From NCBI GenBank assembly GCA_021768985.1, contig JAETTR010000067.1, positions 1 to 6,698 on the forward strand: a stretch of DNA of 6,698 nucleotides, given 5' to 3'. The notes under the pieces were generated by a model that was not told the DNA's origin, ran no database searches, and worked only from the letters and a program-made list of their open reading frames with translations. Positions 1 to 6,038 of the stretch are shown piece by piece. Each line of letters begins with the position of its first letter. Within the stretch, counting starts at the first letter, position 1. Made by a program: the position numbers and the translations under genes. This stretch comes from Bacillota bacterium (lineage in GTDB: Bacteria > Bacillota > Clostridia > Christensenellales > Borkfalkiaceae).

Positions 1-1002
1 CATGACGATGAGAAGCGCCGCGATTACGATGAGAACCACGACGAGAAGCTCGACGAGGTTGAGCGAAACGAGCGGCGAACTGCGCTCCTGGAACACGGCG
101 TCGTCCACCGACATAATGAAATACCAATCGATTTCCGCGCTTTCGAAGGGCGTGCAATAGGCGACGCGGCTTTTAGGCGTCACGTCCTCGCGGTCGGTTC
201 TGGAAAAGCTGAACGTTTCGTCGGCAAGCATCTTTTCCCGCACCTGCTCGCTCGTAAGATCGGAACGGTCGCATTCGTCCACGTAATCGAACAGGTTGCG
301 TTGCTGATTCAGATACCCCGTGCGGTAAATGTCCACGATGTAGTTACCGTTCGTATCGACGACGGCGCTGTATCCGCGCGACAAACCGTCTTTATTAAAA
401 ATATCGATCACAAGTCCGTCCTGAATGGAACTGACTTTGGTCAGTCCGAGAAGCGCGAACATCTTTTTGCCGCCCACGACGAGCTCTTTGAACTTGTCGC
501 CGTTCGCATCGTACAGCTCGTTGAGGTTGATTCCGTAGACGAGATATTCCTCCTCTTCGTTCTCTCCGACCCAATTATAATGGAATACCGTTCTGCTCAG
601 AACCTTTTCCGCACGATAAAAGCTCCGCGTGAAATCGTGTTCGGATTTCGGAATACTCAAAAACGTGTCGGTGTAAGCGGTGCCCTCTTCGTCTACGATG
701 TAAACGTAGTCGAAGCCGCCCTCTTCCCGTTCCTGCAAAATATTCTCCTGCACGTCTTTCATCTGCGCGAAGTCCTCGCGGTGAAGCCGGAGCCCCATGC
801 GTTCGAGAAAATCCCAGTTGTGTTCGATATAAGTCTGAATCGAGGCGCGGTCATGCTTCGCCATTTCGACGATATCCTGCATGGTTGCCGAACGCACCGA
901 ATTCCTTAAAACCGTCATGTATATAATCGATACGATCACGACGACGCATGCGATAATCGTTACCGAAAGGATATGCAAGATTCTTCTTTTCCGTTTATCC
1001 AT
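1..1002 (-). CDS. Membrane sensor with extracellular double-Cache domain, N-terminal 334 residues (3' end outside window)
   Basis: Reading the minus strand from ATG at 1002 gives 334 codons without a stop, running off the left edge, so only the sensing half is present. A positively charged start (MDKRKRR) leads into a membrane helix at about residues 8-32. An extracellular region of about 280 residues follows, then a second helix from about 314 to the edge. The outer region has two Cache/PDC-like halves: YVYIVDEEGTAYTD near 99-112 and YSAVVDTNGNYIVD near 211-224. It ends in W-Y-F-I-M-S-V-D (293-300), a usual end of a dCache domain. This layout binds a small ligand outside the cell and passes the signal inward. 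The cytoplasmic output (histidine kinase, GGDEF, HD-GYP or methyl-accepting) cannot be seen. GGAG at 1009-1012 lies six bases before the ATG and supports this start. The gene has its own promoter, separate from the LysR gene upstream. Cache sensor is well supported; the output type is unknown. Confidence 0.85.
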   Translation of the reverse strand, partial: MDKRKRRILHILSVTIIACVVVIVSIIYMTVLRNSVRSATMQDIVEMAKHDRASIQTYIEHNWDFLERMGLRLHREDFAQMKDVQENILQEREEGGFDYVYIVDEEGTAYTDTFLSIPKSEHDFTRSFYRAEKVLSRTVFHYNWVGENEEEEYLVYGINLNELYDANGDKFKELVVGGKKMFALLGLTKVSSIQDGLVIDIFNKDGLSRGYSAVVDTNGNYIVDIYRTGYLNQQRNLFDYVDECDRSDLTSEQVREKMLADETFSFSRTDREDVTPKSRVAYCTPFESAEIDWYFIMSVDDAVFQERSSPLVSLNLVELLVVVLIVIAALLIVM

Positions 1003-1068
1003 GATTTACTCCGTAGTTAGTCTTTCTCGTAAAACAGAAAAAGTACGCGGGAAAACCCATACGCATTT

Positions 1069-1097
1069 ATTGTAGCACAAAGATTTGAGATTCGCAA
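1069..1097 (-). promoter_or_regulatory. Sigma-A-type promoter for the Cache sensor gene
   Basis: On the minus strand, TTGCGA (1092-1097) and TACAAT (1069-1074) are separated by exactly 17 bases. They match four of six and five of six consensus bases. Transcription would start near 1062, giving a leader of about 60 nt before the ATG at 1002. The site lies in the 162-nt gap after the LysR gene, so the sensor can be expressed independently. I see no clear operator or riboswitch in the leader. Confidence 0.65.
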
Positions 1098-1142
1098 GAG
1101 TTTGGGCGAAATATCGTGCATAATTGGCGGAATTTTTCCGTT

Positions 1143-1166
1143 AAAAACCGAATTTTCGGGAAAATT
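1143..1166 (-). terminator. Weak candidate terminator after the LysR gene
   Basis: Directly after the LysR stop codon the minus strand can fold AATTTT/AAAATT (loop CCCG, plus-strand 1151-1166) or the competing CCGA/TCGG stem (1148-1159). Both are followed by five T residues (1143-1147). The stems are short and AT-rich, and the longer one touches the stop codon, so this is weaker than the terminator at 3524-3548. The position between two same-strand genes, with a new promoter downstream, is what one expects of a terminator. Confidence 0.3.
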
Positions 1167-2058
1167 ACCCGTTTTTCTTAAAAAGATTGATAAAAGAGCG
1201 AAGCGAATAGGTCATGTTCACGTTCTTCGGAAGCGCAAGACCCACCGAACGGGCGGGCATTTCGGGCTCCACTTTCAGCTCGAACAGCGAGCCGTCGCCG
1301 AGCTTGTTCATGGCGTACTCGCGCGGAATGCATCCGATTCCCATACCGTTCACCACAAGCCGCTTCATGAATCCCCAGCTGTCTATTTCCACCGACGGAC
1401 GGAGATCCACGCCGTGGCTCTCCGCATACCGCTTCAACGCTGCGCGCGCGACCGTCTTTTCCTCCATCAGAAGAAGCGGGTAATTTTGCAGATCCCGCGC
1501 CGAGAGCGTCTTGTCCGCGAGCGAGGAAAACTCTTTGCCCGCGATAAAAATATCGTGCAGTAAAAAGATGGAATCGGCGATCGCGATCCCGTCGTCGGGC
1601 GCGGACGGAAGGTTGAGAAATCCGATATCGCAACGCCCCGTCTTCATGAGCTCGATGATCTTGGGCGACACGTCGGACAAGAGCTCGATTTTGACCTGCG
1701 GATAGAGCTTGCGGTATTCCACGATCTTTTCCGCGAGCACGTATTGGAAGATCGTCTCGGACGCGCCGATCCGAAGGGTGCCCTTCGCGCTCCGCTTCAA
1801 TTCGTCGAGCCGCCCCTCCACGCCGTTGAGAAGCTGTAACGCGCGCTCCACGTCGGCGAACACGAGTTCGCCGCCCTGCGCGGAAAGCTCCATTCCCTTA
1901 TGCAGACGGTTAAAAAGCGATACGCCGAGCTGGCTTTCGAGCTGCTTGATCGCCTGCGACACCGCGGGTTGCGAGATGTACAGCTCTTCCGCCGCCCGCG
2001 TCAGGCTTCCGCATTTCGCCACCGTGTAAAATACTTTGTATAATTCGAGATTTACCAT
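1165..2058 (-). CDS. LysR-family transcriptional regulator
   Basis: A 297-residue protein of normal LysR length. Residues 3-60 form the winged helix-turn-helix: the recognition region around 18-41 contains SLTRAAEELYISQPAVSQAI, closely matching the LysR family pattern, followed by LGVSLFNR. From about 92 (GTLRIGASETIFQYVL) comes the periplasmic-binding-protein-like effector domain, with GRCDIGFLNL at 141-150 and VNGMGIGCIPREYA at 236-249, both typical of the ligand cleft and hinge. It should bind DNA as a tetramer and respond to a small metabolite. The sequence does not reveal the metabolite or targets. It is 57 nt downstream of mnmE on the same strand and probably read from the mnmE promoter, as I see no clear promoter of its own. 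The start is set by GAGG (2066-2069), seven bases before the ATG. A 10-bp inverted repeat just upstream could be its own operator. LysR genes are often divergent from their target; here the neighbours on both sides are co-oriented, so the target is not evident. Confidence 0.93.
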   Translation of the reverse strand: MVNLELYKVFYTVAKCGSLTRAAEELYISQPAVSQAIKQLESQLGVSLFNRLHKGMELSAQGGELVFADVERALQLLNGVEGRLDELKRSAKGTLRIGASETIFQYVLAEKIVEYRKLYPQVKIELLSDVSPKIIELMKTGRCDIGFLNLPSAPDDGIAIADSIFLLHDIFIAGKEFSSLADKTLSARDLQNYPLLLMEEKTVARAALKRYAESHGVDLRPSVEIDSWGFMKRLVVNGMGIGCIPREYAMNKLGDGSLFELKVEPEMPARSVGLALPKNVNMTYSLRSFINLFKKNG

Positions 2059-2080
2059 AAAATTTCCTCAAATCACGGAA

Positions 2081-2106
2081 TTTTCTTGCGTCAGTTCGCA
2101 AGAAAA
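2081..2106. repeat. Perfect 10-bp inverted repeat between mnmE and the LysR gene
   Basis: TTTTCTTGCG (2081-2090) and CGCAAGAAAA (2097-2106) are exact reverse complements around a six-base centre. The element occupies nearly half of the 57-nt gap, about 22 nt before the LysR start codon. On either strand the stem is followed by A residues, not a U-tract, so it lacks the form of an intrinsic terminator. It could be a dimer-type operator (for example autoregulation by the LysR protein), or an mRNA stem that protects or separates the mnmE and lysR parts of a shared transcript. The repeat is directly visible; its function is inferred. Confidence 0.6.
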
Positions 2107-2115
2107 AGTGTGAAT

Positions 2116-3402
2116 TTATTTCCCGACGCAGAATTTTTCGAAAATCTCGGAGATCACTGCTTCCGCCGCCGTTTCTCCGCTGAACAGCCCGAGCTCATAC
2201 CAGGCGCGGTGCACGTCCTCCGCGTACAGCTCGGGCGGCAGTCCGCCCTCCGCGCCCCCGAGCGCCGAAACCGCCGCCGCGCAAGCCGCCTCCGCCGCGC
2301 GATAATGCCGCTCTTCGAGCACGAAGATATCGCTCTCCCTGCCGTAGCCCCGTTCGTACATCAACGCTTTCAATTCCGCGAGCCCCTCGCCCGTGCGGGA
2401 AGAGACGGACAATTCGCAATCCGTCCTGCGGGAAAGATCGCATTTCGCGCCCACCGTAATCACGGGCGTTTCCGCGGGAAACGAGAAATCGTCTCCCGAT
2501 TCCTTTAAATAGACGATCAGATCGGCGCCCTTGACGGCGTTTTCGGCGCGGCGGATTCCCTCGCGTTCGACCTCGTCCGCCCCCTCGCGCAAGCCCGCCG
2601 TGTCGTACAGGCGGAAGAGCACGCCGTTGATTTCGAGCGCGCCCTCCACGATATCCCGCGTGGTGCCGGGGAGATCGGAAACGATCGCCCGATCGTACCC
2701 CAAAAGCGCGTTTAAAAGGGAGCTCTTGCCCGCGTTCGGTTTGCCGCACAGCGCGACGCTCACCCCCGATTTGATCTTTTTCCCCGCGCGGTACTGACCC
2801 AGAAGGGATTGTAGCGCGCCGATGACCTCGCGCAGTTTTTCCGCCGTCTCCGCACGGGAAACGGGGTTTAGATCCTCTTCGGGATAGTCAATGTCCGCAT
2901 CGATCCCCGCGAGGCATTCGGTCAGCAACGATTGCAACCGCTTTCCCTCTTCCGTGAGCCGCTCGGTATACAGCGAGTAACCGCTCCGCACTTGGGCTTC
3001 CGACTCGGCGTCGATCATGTCCGCCATGCCCTCCGCCGCCGAAAGGGAAAGCTTTCCGTTTAAAAAGGCGCGCTTGGTGAACTCGCCGCGTTCCGCAAGC
3101 CGCGCGCCGAGCGAAAGGGTGCGCTTCAACACGCCGCGGGCGATTTCCGTACCGCCGTGGCAGTGAAACTCGATAATATCCTCCCCCGTAAACGATTTGG
3201 GGGCGCGGAAGTAGACGCACATGCCGTAATCGGAAAACCCTTCGCACGCGATCTCGCCCGCGTACATCCGATTCGGCGCGTACTCCCCCGTTCGGGAAAA
3301 CATTTTCTTTGCGATTTCAAGCGCGCCCGCGCCGCTCATGCGGACGATCGCGACTCCGCCCCGACCCTGCGCCGTGGCGATCGCGGAGATGACTTCTTCC
3401 AT
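2116..3402 (-). CDS. mnmE: tRNA uridine-5-carboxymethylaminomethyl(34) synthesis GTPase MnmE
   Basis: With MnmG, MnmE installs the aminomethyl-type group at C5 of the wobble uridine of certain tRNAs, using a folate one-carbon unit and GTP hydrolysis in the cytoplasm. Visible order: N-terminal folate-binding domain (about 1-115; AIATAQGRGGVAIVRMSG at 7-24, FTGED at 71-75, HCHGG at 80-84); helical domain (about 116-208); inserted G domain (about 212-345); helical C-terminus ending in Cys-Val-Gly-Lys (425-428), the catalytic-cysteine tail. The G domain shows GKPNAGKS (220-227), GTTRD (246-250), DTAG (267-270) and the DEVE motif with Glu279, the equivalent of the E. coli catalytic Glu282. G4 is Ala-Lys-Cys-Asp (319-322) where NKxD is usual. 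At 428 residues it is somewhat shorter than the common 450-460, mainly in the G domain. GGAG (3415-3418) is twelve bases before the ATG, a long spacing, but the N-terminus fits the family. It has its own promoter, and mnmG is not in the window. Confidence 0.97.
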   Translation of the reverse strand: MEEVISAIATAQGRGGVAIVRMSGAGALEIAKKMFSRTGEYAPNRMYAGEIACEGFSDYGMCVYFRAPKSFTGEDIIEFHCHGGTEIARGVLKRTLSLGARLAERGEFTKRAFLNGKLSLSAAEGMADMIDAESEAQVRSGYSLYTERLTEEGKRLQSLLTECLAGIDADIDYPEEDLNPVSRAETAEKLREVIGALQSLLGQYRAGKKIKSGVSVALCGKPNAGKSSLLNALLGYDRAIVSDLPGTTRDIVEGALEINGVLFRLYDTAGLREGADEVEREGIRRAENAVKGADLIVYLKESGDDFSFPAETPVITVGAKCDLSRRTDCELSVSSRTGEGLAELKALMYERGYGRESDIFVLEERHYRAAEAACAAAVSALGGAEGGLPPELYAEDVHRAWYELGLFSGETAAEAVISEIFEKFCVGK

Positions 3403-3466
3403 ATCGGCTATAAGCTCCGTTGAACCAAAAGCGGTTTTGCGTCCGCTCGGTATAATTATTGATTAT

Positions 3467-3495
3467 ATTATAGCAGGAAACGACGGGTTTGTAAA
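3467..3495 (-). promoter_or_regulatory. Near-consensus sigma-A promoter for mnmE-lysR
   Basis: On the minus strand, TTTACA (3490-3495) and a perfect TATAAT (3467-3472) are separated by 17 bases, so only one base of the twelve departs from consensus. Transcription should begin near 3460, giving a leader of about 58 nt to the mnmE ATG. It lies between the terminator of the upstream unit and mnmE, marking a clear operon boundary. This is the best promoter in the window and suggests steady, fairly strong expression. Confidence 0.8.
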
Positions 3496-3523
3496 ACGTT
3501 TTTCTGAAATTAACGCGCGAATT

Positions 3524-3548
3524 AAAAAAACCTCCCGCAGGAGGTTTT
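3524..3548 (-). terminator. Rho-independent terminator closing the ecf-truA-membrane protein unit
   Basis: On the minus strand AAAACCTCC (3540-3548) pairs perfectly with GGAGGTTTT (3527-3535) around the four-base loop TGCG. The T-run, partly in the stem, spans seven residues (3524-3530). It starts 11 nt after the stop codon of the membrane protein gene and lies just upstream of the mnmE promoter. This is a textbook intrinsic terminator and the clearest one here. The A-run on the other side could also give weak termination on the plus strand, but no plus-strand gene needs it. Confidence 0.9.
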
Positions 3549-3559
3549 CGGAAAAATCT

Positions 3560-4426
3560 TTAAAAATCGGAAAAAGGACTGTCGTCCGAGCCGCCGCCCG
3601 AAGAGGTTCCGTTCGGGTTCGGCGAACCGCCGAAATCGGAGAACGGACTGTCGTCCGCGCTTCCGCCGTAGTTCCCCTGTCCGCCGTCGCCGTACTGCTG
3701 TTGCCGGCTACGTTGCATCTCTTCCATTCTGCGGCGCATATAGGCGTTGTAATCGACGGGCGTGTTGTTCCGCACGGCGAAGAGCACGAACCCGCGCACG
3801 GGCAGGAAGGAGCACAGAAACGCCATGAGGAACGGACTGCGGATAAAGTATTTGCGGAAAAACGCCGTAAACATGACGAAAAAGAAGAACAGCGCGACGA
3901 ACCGCGAAAGATAAGCGATCACTTCCAGCACCGTGTTCAGCGTAAGAATCCAGGCGAATTCGGGGGATTTCGCCATGAACAGCGCGTTGCTGAACTGCCA
4001 ATAGCCGTCGCCCGCGTCGCCGACGGTTACGAATTCGTAAAAGTCCGCGTTCAGCAACAAAAACGAAACGACGAGCAAGGCGACTTCGAGTCCGACGTAC
4101 ACGATCTCCGCGAGCATGGCGTACAGCCCCGAACGCTTCATCTTCGCGCCGAACACGCTCGTATCCCCCGCAAGCTGACCCGCGAGATAGGTGTTCCCGA
4201 AGGGCACGAACCCGAGCCACCAATTCTTCATGCCCTTGCGGCGCGCCATCGTCATGAGTCCGAATCCGCCGAACAGCAATCCGATCAGATAGAGCCCCGC
4301 CGCCGATGCAAGACAGATGATCATGATCATCGTGCTCTTGGAAACGGCGTCCTCTGCGCTGTTCGCGAAGATGTCCAGAAAGCTCAACACCACCTGCGGC
4401 ACGCTGATCCAGTCGAAAAATTCCAT
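3560..4426 (-). CDS. Uncharacterised multi-pass membrane protein with duplicated DDSPFSDF tail
   Basis: I do not recognise a characterised family. The 288-residue protein has hydrophobic segments at about 33-58, 102-125, 158-190 (long, perhaps two helices) and 199-217. Between the first two lies ARRKGMKNWWLGFVPFGN (61-78). That pattern, a basic stretch, then Trp, then a Pro-Phe-Gly-Asn turn, recalls a recurrent motif of unannotated Bacillota membrane proteins, by memory only. From about 229 the chain turns hydrophilic: an Arg/Met/Gln-rich stretch (RRRMEEMQRSRQQQ), then a Gly/Ser/Asn-rich low-complexity tail containing DDSPFSDF at 258-265 and again as the very last eight residues (281-288). 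The tail is probably cytoplasmic and disordered, and the repeated acidic-aromatic motif resembles a short docking signal. AAGGAG (4433-4438) sits six bases before the ATG. It follows truA by 50 nt and is the last gene before a strong terminator, so it is probably co-transcribed with ecf-truA. That does not prove a shared function. Confidence 0.8.
   Translation of the reverse strand: MEFFDWISVPQVVLSFLDIFANSAEDAVSKSTMIMIICLASAAGLYLIGLLFGGFGLMTMARRKGMKNWWLGFVPFGNTYLAGQLAGDTSVFGAKMKRSGLYAMLAEIVYVGLEVALLVVSFLLLNADFYEFVTVGDAGDGYWQFSNALFMAKSPEFAWILTLNTVLEVIAYLSRFVALFFFFVMFTAFFRKYFIRSPFLMAFLCSFLPVRGFVLFAVRNNTPVDYNAYMRRRMEEMQRSRQQQYGDGGQGNYGGSADDSPFSDFGGSPNPNGTSSGGGSDDSPFSDF
3564..3657. repeat. Two 25-nt direct repeats encoding the duplicated tail motif
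   Basis: Positions 3564-3588 and 3633-3657 are identical at 23 of 25 bases and start 69 nt apart, in the same reading frame. They encode the two DDSPFSDF copies at the C-terminus of the membrane protein. One of the two differences is silent within the Phe codon (TTT versus TTC partner codons) and the motif is fully conserved. This suggests either a recent tandem duplication with divergent filler between, or selection on the peptide. Confidence 0.85.
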
Positions 4427-4476
4427 TGAATACTCCTTAATTTTTTGTTTCCGCTATATAAACGGCGAAATGCGAA

Positions 4477-5229
4477 TCAGAACAACTCCGTTTCGTACTC
4501 CACCCGTTCCATCAAAAGTCCGTTCGGCGGCATGGTGCGGGCGAGACAATTCCGCCTGCGCGTTTCGAAAGCCGCCGTGATCCCCTCTTCCTTGCCGCAC
4601 CCCACGGCGTACAGCTCGCCCGCGATGATGCGCACCATGTTGTATAAAAATCCGTTTCCGCATACGCGGACGCGGTATACCCATCCTTCGCCCGCCCGTT
4701 CCCGATCAACTTCCGCCGAGTAGATTTCGCGCACGCTCGTCTTTGCCGAGGAGCCCGAAGCGCAGAACGCCTTGAAATCGTGCGAGCCGACGAGCAGTTC
4801 CGCCGCCGCCCGCATCCGCCCGAGGTCTGGTTCCTCCTTCACCCGCGCGTGATAGCGGTCCAGAAGAGGCAGTTCCGTTTCCGCATAATAAAAGGAATAG
4901 CAGTACGTTTTCCGTTTCGCGCCCCGCGTGCAGTCGAACCCCGCGGGCGCCTCTATACTCTTTAATACCCTTAAATCGGGCGGAAGAAACCCGTTCAGGC
5001 AATTTTTTATCTTTTTTGCGGGAATTTTCGTTTCCGCGTCGAAGTGGCAGACCTGCCCGAGCGCATGCACGCCCGCGTCCGTCCGCCCGCTTCCGCTGAT
5101 TTTCACCCGCACGCCGAACGCCTCTTCCGCCGCCCGTTCGAGTTCGCCCTGTACCGTGCGGGCGTTCGGCTGGCTCTGAAATCCGGAAAAGTCCGTTCCG
5201 TCGTAGCTGACGAGCAACGCGTATCTCAT
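4477..5229 (-). CDS. truA: tRNA pseudouridine(38-40) synthase TruA
   Basis: TruA converts uridines 38, 39 and 40 in the anticodon arm of many tRNAs to pseudouridine. The 250-residue length is normal. SGSGRTDAGVHALGQV (45-60) holds the catalytic Asp51 and its partner Arg49. Tyr109 lies 58 residues after it, the same spacing as Asp60-Tyr118 in E. coli. GNGFLYNMVR (191-200) supplies the conserved arginine, and PPNGL (234-238) is the usual C-terminal active-site loop. Small departures: the stretch often written A-R-x-S-A is Cys100-Thr101-Arg102-Gly103-Ala104, and Met233 replaces the Ala usually found before Pro-Pro. Neither removes a catalytic residue. The ATG at 5229 overlaps the ecfT stop in an ATGA, and no strong ribosome binding site is seen, so translation is probably coupled to ecfT. 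The ecfT-truA order is common in Bacillota; here the following gene is a membrane protein and not rplM. Confidence 0.97.
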   Translation of the reverse strand: MRYALLVSYDGTDFSGFQSQPNARTVQGELERAAEEAFGVRVKISGSGRTDAGVHALGQVCHFDAETKIPAKKIKNCLNGFLPPDLRVLKSIEAPAGFDCTRGAKRKTYCYSFYYAETELPLLDRYHARVKEEPDLGRMRAAAELLVGSHDFKAFCASGSSAKTSVREIYSAEVDRERAGEGWVYRVRVCGNGFLYNMVRIIAGELYAVGCGKEEGITAAFETRRRNCLARTMPPNGLLMERVEYETELF

Positions 5230-6038
5230 ATCGTACCGATCCCGTATACGCGAAGGAGCACCACGCCCGTCACGAGCGCGGCGGCGACGAGCACCCCCAC
5301 GGGGTCCCGCCAGGTAAAGCGCAGTTTTTTATATTTGGTACGGTGCTTACCGCCCGAATAACAACGGGCGTCCATGGCGTCGCCGAGCTCCTCCGCGCGG
5401 CGGAGCGCCGAAAGCAGCAACGGAATGAGCACGGGCACGATCGCCTTGATCTTTTTGATCAACCCGCCCGTTTCGAAATCCGCGCCGCGCGCCTTTTGCG
5501 CGTTCTTGATGCGGTCGGTTTCGTCCATCAGAATCGGAATAAACCGCAGCGCGATGCTCATGATCAGCGCGAGCTCGTGCACGGGGAAACGAATCCACTT
5601 CAACGGGGTCAGCAGACTCTCGATGCCGTCGGTAAGCTCGACGGGCGTCGTCGTGTAAGTGAGCATGGACGAACAGATGACGAGCAGTACGAGCCGACAC
5701 ACGAGGAACGCCGAGAAAATAAGCCCCTCTTTGGTGACCGCGAGAAATTTCCACTGCCAATACACCGTTTCGCCGCGGTAGAAGAAGATATTCAACGCCG
5801 CGGTGAAGAGCACGAGAAAGAGGATCCCCCGCACGGCGCGGAAAATTTTGCCGATCGGCACCCGCGAAAAGGCGATCGCAAGCAGAAGCACGAAGGCGCA
5901 AGCCGCGAGCCCGTAAAAGCTCGTCGCGAGAAAGATCGCCGTGATATACGCGATCAAAAAGAGAATTTTCAGCCGCGGATCCATGCGGTGCACGAAGGAA
6001 GTGACGGGATAATATTGCCCGAAGGTGACGTCTTTCAC
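5226..6038 (-). CDS. ecfT: Energy-coupling factor transporter transmembrane protein EcfT
   Basis: EcfT is the membrane scaffold linking the ATPases EcfA1/EcfA2 to interchangeable substrate-binding S components that import vitamins or metal ions. Starting at GTG 6038 the protein has 270 residues, usual for the family, and opens with (M)KDVTFGQYYP followed by S-F-V-H-R-M-D-P-R, the classic EcfT N-terminus. The frame stays open to an ATG at 6098, but that start would add 20 atypical residues inside ecfA2. The GTG has AAGGGGGG six bases upstream and overlaps the ecfA2 stop as GTGA. Hydrophobic helices lie at about 24-39, 41-57, 69-86, 105-126, 150-170, 201-213 and 246-267. The two coupling-helix motifs that dock into the ATPases are Ala-Arg-Gly at 183-185 and Ala-Arg-Cys at 224-226, the latter followed by YSGGKHRTKY. 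No S component is adjacent, consistent with a shared (group II) ECF module, so the substrate cannot be named. Confidence 0.95.
   Translation of the reverse strand: MKDVTFGQYYPVTSFVHRMDPRLKILFLIAYITAIFLATSFYGLAACAFVLLLAIAFSRVPIGKIFRAVRGILFLVLFTAALNIFFYRGETVYWQWKFLAVTKEGLIFSAFLVCRLVLLVICSSMLTYTTTPVELTDGIESLLTPLKWIRFPVHELALIMSIALRFIPILMDETDRIKNAQKARGADFETGGLIKKIKAIVPVLIPLLLSALRRAEELGDAMDARCYSGGKHRTKYKKLRFTWRDPVGVLVAAALVTGVVLLRVYGIGTI

Noticed and set aside
301..909. Plus-strand open frame of 202 codons
   Set aside because: It is antisense to the Cache sensor, whose minus-strand frame is uninterrupted and has recognisable Cache motifs.
2059..2115. Possible promoter for the LysR gene in the gap after mnmE
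   Set aside because: TTCACA- and TTGCGA-like boxes are present, but neither has a plausible -10 box at 16-18 bases.
3403..3460. Possible riboswitch or leader RNA before mnmE
   Set aside because: The leader is only about 58 nt and shows no sizeable stem or known aptamer core.
3338..4429. Plus-strand open frame of 363 codons over the membrane protein gene
   Set aside because: It crosses the mnmE start, the terminator and the membrane protein gene on the opposite strand. Its composition is charged and domain-free, whereas the minus-strand frame has clear membrane helices, a good ribosome binding site and a terminator.
4457..4485. Possible promoter TTGTTC-17-TTTATA before the membrane protein gene
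   Set aside because: Only three of six bases match in each box and the upstream box lies at the end of truA. Co-transcription with truA is the simpler reading, though a weak internal promoter is not excluded.
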